Positions 23,899 through 32,396 of a stretch of DNA of 64,000 bases are shown in pieces. Each line of letters opens with the position of its first letter. Positions within the stretch are counted from its first letter, which is position 1. A program made the position numbers and the translations under genes. The notes below the pieces were generated by a model. That model ran no database searches, was not told where the DNA came from, and saw only the letters and a program-made list of their open reading frames with translations. The DNA comes from Candidatus Microbacterium colombiense (lineage in GTDB: Bacteria > Actinomycetota > Actinomycetes > Actinomycetales > Microbacteriaceae), in the NCBI GenBank assembly GCA_029203165.1, contig CP119308.1, positions 2,728,001 through 2,792,000 on the forward strand. The letters run 5' to 3'.

Positions 23899-25863
23899 AT
23901 GGTCACAGACGGGCAGATCGTGCAGGTCGACGGCCGTCGACTGCGGGTCACGAATCTCGACAAGGTGGTCTATCCCGAGACCGGGACGACCAAGGGCGAG
24001 ATCATCGCCTACTACTCCTCGATCGCGCCGTTCCTGCTTCCGCTGCTCGCCGGCCGTCCCGTCACCCGCAAACGCTGGGTGGAGGGGGTCGGGACGACCG
24101 ATGCCCCCGCCGACGCGTTCTTCACCAAGCAACTCGAACGCGGAGCTCCCGAGTGGATTCCCCGCCAGGCGATCCAGCACTCCGACGGGCCCAAGGAGTA
24201 TCCGCTGGTGCAGGACGTGCCGACGCTGGTGTGGCTCGCCCAGGTGGCCGCGATCGAGTTGCACGTGCCGCAGTGGCGTTTCACAGCCGACGGACTGCCC
24301 GGCCGGCCCGACCGGCTCGTGCTCGACCTCGACCCCGGCCCTGGCGTCGACCTCGCCCAGTGTGCGGCAGTGGCACGCATCGCGCGCGGCATCCTCGAGA
24401 GTATGGGCCTCGATCCCCTTCCGGTGACCAGCGGGTCGAAGGGCATCCACCTCTACGCTGCTCTGCCCGGTGAGCAGACCAGTGACGAGATATCCGCGGT
24501 CGTGAAGGAACTCGCGCGCATGATCGAGAACGAGCATCCCGACCTCGCCACCGCGACCATGTCGAAGGCCGTGCGCGGCGGACGGGTGTTCCTCGACTGG
24601 AGTCAGAACAACGGCAAGAAGACCACCATCTCGCCCTATTCGTTGCGCGGCCGAGCTCACCCCTGGGTCGCTGCGCCCCGCACGTGGGAAGAGCTCGACG
24701 ACCCTCACCTCGCGCAGCTCGACATGGATGCCGTGCTCGCGCGCGCCACGGCAGGGACCGCGCCCCTCTCGGAGCTCGGATCCGCGTCGAAGACACCCGT
24801 GTCGGCATCCGCCGCGGCAGCGCCGGCACCCGAGCCCCGCCATCCTCATCGGTACCCACGCGCCTCGTCGACGCCGGCATCCGACGCACGCACGGCGACG
24901 GTTGCGCCCATGCTCGCCGAGCACGGTACCCCTGCCCGCGCCCGCAGTCTCAGCAGGCCGTCGTGGGTCGAGGTCAAGTGGGACGGCATCCGCGCGGTCG
25001 GCACGTGGTCGGATGGCCGCATGTCACTCCATGCCCGCAGTGGCATAGACATCACCGCCCGCTATCCCGAGCTCACCGCCGACGGCGCTCCCTTCCTGCC
25101 TGCGAGCGACGCCGTCGTCGACGGGGAGATCGTGGCGTTCGACACCCACGGGCGGCCGAGCTTCTCGCTCCTCCAGAACCGGATGCACCTGACCCGGCCG
25201 AGGGAGATCGAGAGGGAGGTGGTGCGCACACCGATCTTGTACCTGCTGTTCGACCTGCTGCGACTCGACGGACACGACCTCACCGACATGCCGCTGCACC
25301 AGCGCCGCACGCTCCTCACCGAGCTGGCCGAGGGACTCGACGCGCCGATCCGCATCCCTCCCGTGTTCGGCGACGTCGAAGCCGCACTGACCAGCAGCCG
25401 CGAGTTCGGCCTGGAGGGCGTCGTCGTCAAAGACCCGGACTCGCGCTATCGCCCTGGCCTGCGCTCCCCCGCCTGGCTGAAGCTCAAGCACACCCTGATG
25501 CAGGAGGCGGTGATCGTCGGCATCCGCCCGGGCAAGGGAGACCGTGAGAGCACGCTCGGTTCCCTGCTGCTGGCGGTGCCGGACAACGCCGGCGGGCCGC
25601 TGCGTTACGTCGGGCGCGTGGGGACGGGATTCACGGAGCGGACGCTGCGCGACCTGCTCTCGCACCTCGAACCGCTGCGCATCGCGACTCCCCCGCTCGA
25701 CGGCGTGCCCGCCGCCGATTCCTCCGACGCGCTCTGGGTGCGGCCCGAGCTCGTCGGCGAAGTCCAGTTCGCCAACTGGACCCCGGACGGAGTGCTCCGC
25801 CATGCTCGGTGGAGGGGACTCCGCCCCGACAAGTCGCCGAGTGAGGTCGTGCGCGAGAACTGA
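23899..25863 (+). CDS. ligD: LigD, polymerase plus ATP-dependent ligase, no nuclease domain
   Basis: A 654-residue two-domain enzyme. Residues 1-285 are the primase-type polymerase domain (VYPETGTTKGEIIAYY, catalytic DLDPG at 143-147, SGSKGIHLY, FLDWSQNN). A Ser/Ala/Pro linker (about 285-330) leads to the ATP-dependent ligase (motif I EVKWDGIR with nucleophile Lys360, VVDGEIVAFD, FGLEGVVVKDPDSRY, WLKLKH). The 3'-phosphoesterase module found in mycobacterial and Pseudomonas LigD is absent, so end trimming must be done by another protein. Works with the divergent Ku. Confidence 0.95.
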   Translation: MVTDGQIVQVDGRRLRVTNLDKVVYPETGTTKGEIIAYYSSIAPFLLPLLAGRPVTRKRWVEGVGTTDAPADAFFTKQLERGAPEWIPRQAIQHSDGPKEYPLVQDVPTLVWLAQVAAIELHVPQWRFTADGLPGRPDRLVLDLDPGPGVDLAQCAAVARIARGILESMGLDPLPVTSGSKGIHLYAALPGEQTSDEISAVVKELARMIENEHPDLATATMSKAVRGGRVFLDWSQNNGKKTTISPYSLRGRAHPWVAAPRTWEELDDPHLAQLDMDAVLARATAGTAPLSELGSASKTPVSASAAAAPAPEPRHPHRYPRASSTPASDARTATVAPMLAEHGTPARARSLSRPSWVEVKWDGIRAVGTWSDGRMSLHARSGIDITARYPELTADGAPFLPASDAVVDGEIVAFDTHGRPSFSLLQNRMHLTRPREIEREVVRTPILYLLFDLLRLDGHDLTDMPLHQRRTLLTELAEGLDAPIRIPPVFGDVEAALTSSREFGLEGVVVKDPDSRYRPGLRSPAWLKLKHTLMQEAVIVGIRPGKGDRESTLGSLLLAVPDNAGGPLRYVGRVGTGFTERTLRDLLSHLEPLRIATPPLDGVPAADSSDALWVRPELVGEVQFANWTPDGVLRHARWRGLRPDKSPSEVVREN

Positions 25864-25869
25864 CCGTGC

Positions 25870-26790
25870 TCAGGCGTGGTGCGGCTCGCAGTCGGACTGC
25901 TCAGAGGGCTCGATCTGGAAGGTGGAGTGCTCCACGTCGAAGTGCTCCGCCAGGCAGGATTGCATGTCCGAGAGCAGCTGGGTGGAGCGTCCGTCTTCGA
26001 TCAGCGCGGGATCCACGCTCACATGAGCGGTGAACACCGGGGCCCCGCGTGTCAGCTGCCACACATGCACGTCGTGCACACCCGTGACACCGTCGTAGTC
26101 GAGCAGGTGCTGACGGATATCGCTGACCGCGGTGCCCTTCGGCGCAGACTCGGACAGCACGGAGAACACCTCACGCAGAAGCGAGATCGCACGCGGGATG
26201 ATCATCACCGCGATGAAGAGCGACGCGATCGCATCGGCAGGCATCCATCCCGTCGCCACGATCACGATCGCCGCGACGATCACGGCCGCCGAACCGATGA
26301 GGTCACCCATGACCTCCAGGTACGCGCCACGCACGTTGATGCTGGTGCGCTGCGCACGGCTGAGCAGCCACATGGAGACGGCGTTGGCGAGGAGCCCCAC
26401 CACCGCGACCGCGAGCATGAGCGGCCCGGCCACCTCGACCTCGCTCGGGTTCACCAGCCGGCCGACGGCCTCGAACCCGACCCAGCTCGCGAGCAGGATC
26501 AGGATGACGGCATTGATCAGCGCGCCGAACACCTCGGCCCGCTGGTACCCGAACGTGCGTCGGTCATCGGCGGGCCGGGCGGCGACCGCTGCGGCGATCA
26601 GCGCGATCACGAGCGCGGAGGCATCGGTGAACATGTGGGCGGCGTCGGCCAGGAGCGCGAGCGACCCGGTGAGAAGGGCCCCCACGACCTGCACGACCAT
26701 GATGGTGGCGGTCAGGCACAGCGAGATCGTCAGCAGGCGTCGATGGCCTGCCGAACGGATGCCGCCGACAGAAGGTGCGTGATCGTGCAT
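25870..26790 (-). CDS. Cation diffusion facilitator (CzcD-like) metal exporter
   Basis: A 306-residue protein with six membrane helices and a cytoplasmic C-terminal domain. Metal site residues appear in helix 2 (DAAHMFTDAS) and helix 5 (LEVMGDLIGS, Glu where many relatives have His). The soluble part HDVHVWQLTRG...FTAHVSVD is the ferredoxin-like domain with metal-binding His. It exchanges Zn2+ or a similar ion for protons. The N-terminus (MHDHAP) and the very end (PHHA) are His-containing. No metal regulator adjoins. Confidence 0.93.
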   Translation of the reverse strand: MHDHAPSVGGIRSAGHRRLLTISLCLTATIMVVQVVGALLTGSLALLADAAHMFTDASALVIALIAAAVAARPADDRRTFGYQRAEVFGALINAVILILLASWVGFEAVGRLVNPSEVEVAGPLMLAVAVVGLLANAVSMWLLSRAQRTSINVRGAYLEVMGDLIGSAAVIVAAIVIVATGWMPADAIASLFIAVMIIPRAISLLREVFSVLSESAPKGTAVSDIRQHLLDYDGVTGVHDVHVWQLTRGAPVFTAHVSVDPALIEDGRSTQLLSDMQSCLAEHFDVEHSTFQIEPSEQSDCEPHHA

Positions 26791-26796
26791 GCCCCC

Positions 26797-26802
26797 AGGC
26801 TA
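26797..26802 (-). promoter_or_regulatory. -10 box of a leaderless promoter (CDF gene)
   Basis: On the minus strand TAGCCT, 6 nt, then the ATG at 26790. Confidence 0.45.
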
Positions 26803-26875
26803 GACCGGGTTATCCCAGTACAGGAGCCGTTTCGCCTAGTCGGGAAGGGTAACGAGAACCAGTCTCATCATGCGC

Positions 26876-27469
26876 TCAGAGGTTCGCGAGCAGAGGCACG
26901 AGTTCCGCGAACGCCCGAGCGCGATGCGACTGCTCCTGCTTCTCATCCGCACGGAAGTCACCGACGGTGCGCTCGGCGCCTGCGGGCTGGCCGTCGGGGA
27001 TGAAGATCGGGTCGTACCCGAATCCCCCACCACCGGATGCCGCACGGGCGAGCCTGCCCGGCCATCTGCCGACCACCACGTGCTCGTCGCCGTCCGCCGT
27101 GACCAGCGCGATCGTGGAGTTGAAGTGCGCGGCACGGTGGGGATCGGCGATGTCGTGCAGCTGATCCAGGAGGAGCTCGAGGTTCGCCACCGCGTCCTTG
27201 CGCTGCCCGGCCCAGTATGCCGAGAACACCCCGGGCGAACCACCGAGCACATCGACGCAGATGCCGGAGTCGTCGGCGAGCGCCGTCAGCCCGGTGTGTG
27301 CCGCCGCCGCCCTCGCCTTGAGCAGCGCGTTGTCGGTGAACGTCACGCCGTCTTCGACCGGTTCGGGACCGTCGTAGGCGACGATCTCCAGATCCGGTCG
27401 GGTCTTCGCGACGATCTGCTGGAACTCGGCGACCTTGTGCGCGTTGTGCGTGGCGAGGACGACCTTCAT
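26876..27469 (-). CDS. rdgB: Non-canonical purine NTP pyrophosphatase (Ham1/RdgB)
   Basis: A 197-residue protein. It hydrolyses ITP, dITP and XTP to the monophosphates, keeping deaminated purines out of DNA and RNA. Signatures are VLATHNAHKVAEF at the start, DNALLKARAAA, ALADDSGICVD, GGGFGYDPIFIP and a final SHRARAF. Its ATG overlaps the rph stop by one base (TGATG), so it is coupled to RNase PH, a common pairing. Confidence 0.97.
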   Translation of the reverse strand: MKVVLATHNAHKVAEFQQIVAKTRPDLEIVAYDGPEPVEDGVTFTDNALLKARAAAAHTGLTALADDSGICVDVLGGSPGVFSAYWAGQRKDAVANLELLLDQLHDIADPHRAAHFNSTIALVTADGDEHVVVGRWPGRLARAASGGGGFGYDPIFIPDGQPAGAERTVGDFRADEKQEQSHRARAFAELVPLLANL

Positions 27470-28206
27470 CACGCGCCCGCCAGCGCCGCCGTCTGGGTGT
27501 CCTTCAGGGTCGCGCAACCCGCGACGCCCAGCTCGAGCAAGGCGTCCAGTTCGCGCTTGTCGAACGGCGCGCCCTCGGCCGTGCCCTGCACCTCGACGAA
27601 GAGGCCGCGTCCGGTGACGACGATGTTCATGTCGGTCTCCGCGCGCACGTCTTCGACATATGCCAGGTCGAGCATGGGCTCGCCGTCGATGATGCCGACC
27701 GACACGGCCGCGACCGAGTCGAGGAGCGGAGTGGCGTTCTTCCCGATGAACTTCTTCGTGCGGCCCCACTCGATGGCATCGGCCAGGGCGACGTACGCGC
27801 CGGTGATCGCCGCCGTGCGGGTGCCTCCGTCGGCTTGCAGCACGTCGCAGTCGATCACGATCGTGTTCTCGCCGAGCGCCTTGGTGTCGACGACGGCACG
27901 CAGCGCGCGGCCGATCAGGCGGGAGATCTCGTGCGTACGTCCGCCGATGCGTCCCTTGACGCTCTCACGATCGTTGCGGCTGTTCGTGGCGCGCGGCAGC
28001 ATCGAGTACTCGGCCGTCACCCACCCCTTGCCCTTGCCCGTCAACCAGCGCGGCACGCCGTTCGTGAACGACGCCGTGCAGAGCACCTTCGTGCCGCCGA
28101 AGCTGATCAGCGCCGATCCCTCGGCGTGTGCGCTCCAGCCGCGTTCGATGGTGATCTCGCGGAGCTGGTCGGTGGAGCGGCCGTCGGCACGGACGATTTC
28201 AGACAT
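27469..28206 (-). CDS. rph: Ribonuclease PH
   Basis: A 245-residue phosphorolytic 3'-5' exoribonuclease that trims tRNA 3' ends. Typical blocks are RADGRSTDQLREI, GSALISFGGTKVLCTAS, RATNSRNDRESVKGRIGGRTHEISRLIGRALR (listed in two parts here) and CDVLQADGGTRTAAITGA. The ATG at 28206 begins MSEIVRADGR and removes an unlikely 32-residue upstream extension. It follows murI by 31 nt in the same direction, so murI-rph-rdgB is probably one operon. Confidence 0.97.
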   Translation of the reverse strand: MSEIVRADGRSTDQLREITIERGWSAHAEGSALISFGGTKVLCTASFTNGVPRWLTGKGKGWVTAEYSMLPRATNSRNDRESVKGRIGGRTHEISRLIGRALRAVVDTKALGENTIVIDCDVLQADGGTRTAAITGAYVALADAIEWGRTKKFIGKNATPLLDSVAAVSVGIIDGEPMLDLAYVEDVRAETDMNIVVTGRGLFVEVQGTAEGAPFDKRELDALLELGVAGCATLKDTQTAALAGA

Positions 28207-28237
28207 GGACTTCCTTCGGGTGAGGGGGTGAGCCGCG

Positions 28238-29074
28238 TCAGTGCGACTCGGAGAGGGAATCGGGAAGAGTGATGACGCCGGTCTGCACCAGCTGGACGTC
28301 ACGGACCTCGCGGCCCATCAGACGGTTGGCGAGGGCGGTGAAGTCGTCGGCCGACGCGCCCGTCGCCTCGTACACGTAGCTCGCGGCGGCATCGGCCGGA
28401 GCGAGGAGATCGCCGCGGACGAGCTGCCGGTACACGTCGCCCGCGGTCTCGTCGTCACTGGAGACGAGCGTGACGCCCTCTCCCATGACATAGCTGATCG
28501 CGCCGCGCAGGAACGGATAGTGCGTGCACCCCAGAACGAGGGTGTCCACTCCGGCCTCGCGCAACGGGGCGAGGTACTCCTCCGCCACGGCGAGCACCTC
28601 GGGCGTGCCGGTGATCCCGGCCTCCACGAATTCGACGAAGCGAGGGCACGCCGCCGTGAACACCTGCAGTCGCTCGTTCACCTCGAGCATGTCCTGGTAG
28701 GCGCGCGAACCGATCGTGCCGACGGTGCCGATGACGCCGACACGGCCGTTGCGCGTGGTGGAGACGGCACGGCGGACGGCCGGACCGATCACCTCGACGA
28801 CCGGGATGTCGTAGCGCTCCCTGGCGTCGCGCAACATGGCCGCGGATGCCGTGTTGCAGGCGATGACGAGCATCTTGACGCCCTGATCGACGAGCGTGTC
28901 GAGAACCTCGAGCGAGTACCGACGCACGTCGGCGATGGGCTTGGGCCCATACGGCGAGTGTGCGGTGTCGCCGATGTAGACGAACGATTCTCGTGGCAGC
29001 TGGGCGCGGATGGCCCGAGCCACCGTGAGCCCACCGACACCGGAGTCGAAGATCCCGATCGGCGCGTCGTTCAT
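28238..29074 (-). CDS. murI: Glutamate racemase
   Basis: A 278-residue enzyme making D-glutamate for peptidoglycan. PIGIFDSGVGGLTVARAI opens the protein; the two catalytic cysteines lie in VIACNTASA and VLGCTHYPFL. The ATG at 29074 has GGGGAG just upstream and a TAGGCT box (29083-29088) 8 nt away, giving a very short leader. First gene of the probable murI-rph-rdgB operon and divergent from the nicotinate phosphoribosyltransferase gene. Confidence 0.97.
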   Translation of the reverse strand: MNDAPIGIFDSGVGGLTVARAIRAQLPRESFVYIGDTAHSPYGPKPIADVRRYSLEVLDTLVDQGVKMLVIACNTASAAMLRDARERYDIPVVEVIGPAVRRAVSTTRNGRVGVIGTVGTIGSRAYQDMLEVNERLQVFTAACPRFVEFVEAGITGTPEVLAVAEEYLAPLREAGVDTLVLGCTHYPFLRGAISYVMGEGVTLVSSDDETAGDVYRQLVRGDLLAPADAAASYVYEATGASADDFTALANRLMGREVRDVQLVQTGVITLPDSLSESH

Positions 29075-29125
29075 GACTCCCCAGCCTACCTGCGCGGGAC
29101 CCGCCGCGTGCATCACCGCGCTCAC

Positions 29126-29131
29126 TAAGCT
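29126..29131 (+). promoter_or_regulatory. -10 box of a leaderless promoter (pncB)
   Basis: TAAGCT, 6 nt, then the ATG at 29138. Confidence 0.45.
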
Positions 29132-29137
29132 GAGCGC

Positions 29138-30463
29138 ATGACCACGTCGACGGCGCTGCTCACCGACCGTTACGAGCTGACGATGCTCGCCGCTTCGCTC
29201 CGAGACGGTACGGCTGCGCGCCCGAGCGTCTTCGAGCTGTTCTCGAGACGACTCTCCGGTGGACGGCGCTTCGGTGTCGTCGCCGGCACAGGTCGTCTGC
29301 TGAGCCTCGTCCGCGATTTCCGCTTCGGTGATGATGAGTTGCGATTCCTGCGCGACAACCGGATCGTGGATGCTCCGGCGGCGAAGTACCTGGAGGACTA
29401 CCGATTCACCGGCTCCATCCGTGGATATCGCGAGGGCGAGCTGTACTTCCCCGGCTCTCCCATCCTCACCGTCGAAGGGTCGTTCGCCGACGCGGTCGTG
29501 CTGGAGACGCTGGCGCTGAGCGTGCTGAACCACGACTCCGCGGTCGCCACCGCCGCGTCCCGCATGAGCATCGCTGCCGGAGAGCGACCCCTCGCCGAGA
29601 TGGGCTCACGCCGGGCGGCCGAGCAATCGGCGGTCGCGGCTGCGCGTGCGGCATACATCGCCGGTTTCGGCGCGACCAGCAACCTCGAGGCCGGCCGACG
29701 CTGGGGCATCCCGACGATGGGCACGGCCGCGCATTCCTGGACGCTGCTGCACGACTCCGAGGAGTCGGCCTTCCGGTCACAGATCGACAGCCTCGGCACC
29801 GACACGACCCTCCTCGTCGACACGTACGACGTCCGCACCGGGGTCGAGACGGCGATCCGCGTCGCCGGGACCGCACTGGGCGGCGTGCGCATCGATTCCG
29901 GCGACCTGCCGATCATGGCCGCCGAAGTCCGCGCACAGCTCGACGAACTCGGCGCCGTCGATACCCGCATCACCGTGACCAGCGATCTCGACGAGTATGC
30001 GATCGCCGCCCTCGCGGCATCGCCCGTCGACTCCTACGGCGTCGGCACCTCGGTCGTCACCGGTTCCGGATACCCGACCGCGAGCATGGTCTACAAGCTC
30101 GTCGCCCGCCAGGACGCCGACGGCTCCTGGGTCGGAGTCGCCAAGGCGTCAGCCGACAAGGCATCCCATGGCGGACGCAAAGCCGCCTTCCGCACCCTGG
30201 TGGACGGCGTGGCCACGGCGGAGACGGTCATGGTGGCCGACGGTTTCGAGCAGCTCGACCCCACGTCTGAGTCCGAGCACGGTCGGCCTCTCCAGGTCAC
30301 GTTCGCCGAGGCCGGGCAGATCGACGCCGCTCACGAGGGGCCGGAGGGAACTTCCGCGGCGCGCGCGCATCATCTGCGCGTCCGGGAGGAGCTTCCCGTG
30401 CGGGCGCTCGCCCTGAGCAAGTCCGATCCGGCCATCCCGACCGTGTTCGTCGACGTGGCCTGA
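29138..30463 (+). CDS. pncB: Nicotinate phosphoribosyltransferase
   Basis: A 441-residue enzyme forming nicotinate mononucleotide in the NAD salvage (Preiss-Handler) route. Start LLTDRYELTMLAASLRDG is the family's, with EMGSRRAAEQSAVAAARAAYIAGF (two blocks), the catalytic-site GTAAHSW, TTLLVDTYDV and the phosphate-loop region VRIDSGDL. Length is normal for the actinobacterial branch. It stands alone between murI and DUF3039. Confidence 0.95.
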   Translation: MTTSTALLTDRYELTMLAASLRDGTAARPSVFELFSRRLSGGRRFGVVAGTGRLLSLVRDFRFGDDELRFLRDNRIVDAPAAKYLEDYRFTGSIRGYREGELYFPGSPILTVEGSFADAVVLETLALSVLNHDSAVATAASRMSIAAGERPLAEMGSRRAAEQSAVAAARAAYIAGFGATSNLEAGRRWGIPTMGTAAHSWTLLHDSEESAFRSQIDSLGTDTTLLVDTYDVRTGVETAIRVAGTALGGVRIDSGDLPIMAAEVRAQLDELGAVDTRITVTSDLDEYAIAALAASPVDSYGVGTSVVTGSGYPTASMVYKLVARQDADGSWVGVAKASADKASHGGRKAAFRTLVDGVATAETVMVADGFEQLDPTSESEHGRPLQVTFAEAGQIDAAHEGPEGTSAARAHHLRVREELPVRALALSKSDPAIPTVFVDVA

Positions 30464-30522
30464 CGCCGCACGAGGCGACCTCGCCGCCCCACGCATCAGG
30501 ATGGTGCGATGAGGGTGAGCCC

Positions 30523-30789
30523 TCAGCGCACCATCGACTCGTAGATCTCCTTGCACGTGGGGCAGATCGGGAACTTCTCGGGGTCGCGCCCCGGAGTCCA
30601 CTTCTTGCCACACAGTGCGCGCACCGGCTTGCCGGTGATCGCGGACTCGAGGATCTTGTCCTTCTTCACGTAGTGCGAGAATCGCTCATGGTCGCCCGGC
30701 TCGAGATTCTCCTCACGGAGAAGCTCTTCCAGTTCGCGATCAAGCGTTGCCACGCCGCCCTGATCGGGGCTGTCCAGCGGAGTACTCAT
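30523..30789 (-). CDS. DUF3039 family protein
   Basis: An 88-residue protein of a conserved actinobacterial family. Acidic N-terminal helix, HERFSHYVKKDKILES in the middle and a compact C-terminal zinc-ribbon-like part (RALCGKKWTPGRDPEKFPICPTCKEIYES) with Cys residues in CGKKW and CPTC. Function unknown. Ends convergent with pncB. Confidence 0.92.
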   Translation of the reverse strand: MSTPLDSPDQGGVATLDRELEELLREENLEPGDHERFSHYVKKDKILESAITGKPVRALCGKKWTPGRDPEKFPICPTCKEIYESMVR

Positions 30790-30795
30790 CCCGAG

Positions 30796-30801
30796 AGTCT
30801 A
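30796..30801 (-). promoter_or_regulatory. -10 box of a leaderless promoter (DUF3039 gene)
   Basis: On the minus strand TAGACT, 6 nt, then the ATG at 30789. Confidence 0.45.
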
Positions 30802-30830
30802 GCCGCGTCGAGACGGCCATGGGCGGCCGA

Positions 30831-32396
30831 TCACGCGGTCTCGACGAACTCCATCAGACGTTCACCGCTGCGCTCGAAGATCCGCCCGCCGATGGCGACC
30901 CCGGCCACGAGCACGACGATCCCGCTCGCGATGCCGACCCAGAACGTCTCCGGGGCGAGCCCGCGGTCCTCGACGATCGTCGAGGCGAACAGCCAGATCG
31001 TGGGTGCGCTGAACATGATCGCCCCGAGGAACGCCGCCGCGGGTCCGTAGGCACCCCGCGAGGTCGGACGCTGGGGCTGCTGGAACGGGCTGTCCCCCGG
31101 CCGCGACACCGCATAGGGGGCCACGACCGACACGACGCTCGAGATTCCGAGCGCGGAGAAGAGCAGACTCGCGCCGAGCCCGATCATCGGCAGCAGCAGA
31201 TGCGGCCCTCCGATGAAGACCAGGGAGAGCGGGATCGCGATCGCGAGCACCGGGAGCGCGACGAGCATGACCGGCACGAGTCGACCGAGTCGATCCGGGA
31301 TGCCGCGCACGCCGCTGGCGACGTGCGTCCACAGCGCCGTGGAGTCGTACGCCACGTCGTTGTGCGGCAGCCAGCCGAAGAACAGCGCCATGACCGGGAC
31401 CGGCACGAGGGCGGCGATCTCGAGGGGAACTCCCGCCACGAGCAACGGGAACACCGTCAACACTCCCGCGACCGGGACGACGATGATGTTCATGATGTAG
31501 CGGCGGTCGCGAAGCCAGTAGACGAGGCTCCGGGAAGCGATCGCCCCGAATGCGTTGGACGGCAGCAGGCCGAACCATCCGAGGCCGGAGCGCTCTCGCG
31601 CGGCCGTCGGCCGCTCCGTGGTCGTGAGCAGCCGTCGCACCAGCCATGCCCAGAGCGCCCAGAGCGCCGCCCCCGTGGCCAGCGCCACGAGACCGGTGAT
31701 CCACGACAGAGCGACATCGTCTGCTGCCGTGGCGAAGAGGAAGGCGGGCGCTGCCGCGAGCGGGGTCACGCCGAACACCGAGGTGAGTGATTCGAGCGAC
31801 GCCGGCACGTGGCCGTCCCAGCGCAGGGAAGCGACGTAGACCGCGACGGGGAAGGCGATGATGATCAGGGCGAGGGCGAACAGCGCGGTGAGTTCGCGTG
31901 ATCGTCGCTCCGGCAGGAACAGAGCGTTGATCGCCAGGCCGATGCGCGCGGTGAGAGCCGTGCTGATCACGCCGATGAGTGTCATCAGCACCGCGAGCGG
32001 CCACGGCGCACCGAGCGAGATCGCCACGATGCACACGCTGGTGTACACGGCGAGCAACGCCAGGCTCGGCACGCTCACGAGTGAGGCGACGGTGAGCACC
32101 CAGGGCATCCGACGCTCATCGACACCGAAGACGGCGAATCGTCGCGGGTCGAGCTGATCGACAGCACCGACGAGGATCGGACCGACGAGGAAGCCGAGCA
32201 TGATCGCGACGCCTCCCAGCACCGTGACGGTGCGGGCGACTCCGACGGGCGCCCCGGCGAGGCTGTTCACGGCGATGCAGACGGCGATCGTCATGGCGAT
32301 CACGACGACGAGCTTGAGCAGGGTGCGCCCGCGGCGTTCGCCGCGTAGCGAACCGATCAGAAGGGCGAATCTCAGTCGGAGAACATGTGCAACCAT
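30831..32396 (-). CDS. ABC exporter permease, 521 residues
   Basis: An integral membrane protein with about twelve to fourteen hydrophobic segments and no recognisable periplasmic binding partner. It resembles the large ABC-2-type permeases of actinobacterial exporters (repeated LALLAVYTSVCIV and LIIIAFPVAVYVA type helices; basic loop WLRDRRYIMN). Its start overlaps the ATPase gene by 25 nt, so the pair forms one exporter. Substrate unknown. Confidence 0.82.
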   Translation of the reverse strand: MVAHVLRLRFALLIGSLRGERRGRTLLKLVVVIAMTIAVCIAVNSLAGAPVGVARTVTVLGGVAIMLGFLVGPILVGAVDQLDPRRFAVFGVDERRMPWVLTVASLVSVPSLALLAVYTSVCIVAISLGAPWPLAVLMTLIGVISTALTARIGLAINALFLPERRSRELTALFALALIIIAFPVAVYVASLRWDGHVPASLESLTSVFGVTPLAAAPAFLFATAADDVALSWITGLVALATGAALWALWAWLVRRLLTTTERPTAARERSGLGWFGLLPSNAFGAIASRSLVYWLRDRRYIMNIIVVPVAGVLTVFPLLVAGVPLEIAALVPVPVMALFFGWLPHNDVAYDSTALWTHVASGVRGIPDRLGRLVPVMLVALPVLAIAIPLSLVFIGGPHLLLPMIGLGASLLFSALGISSVVSVVAPYAVSRPGDSPFQQPQRPTSRGAYGPAAAFLGAIMFSAPTIWLFASTIVEDRGLAPETFWVGIASGIVVLVAGVAIGGRIFERSGERLMEFVETA

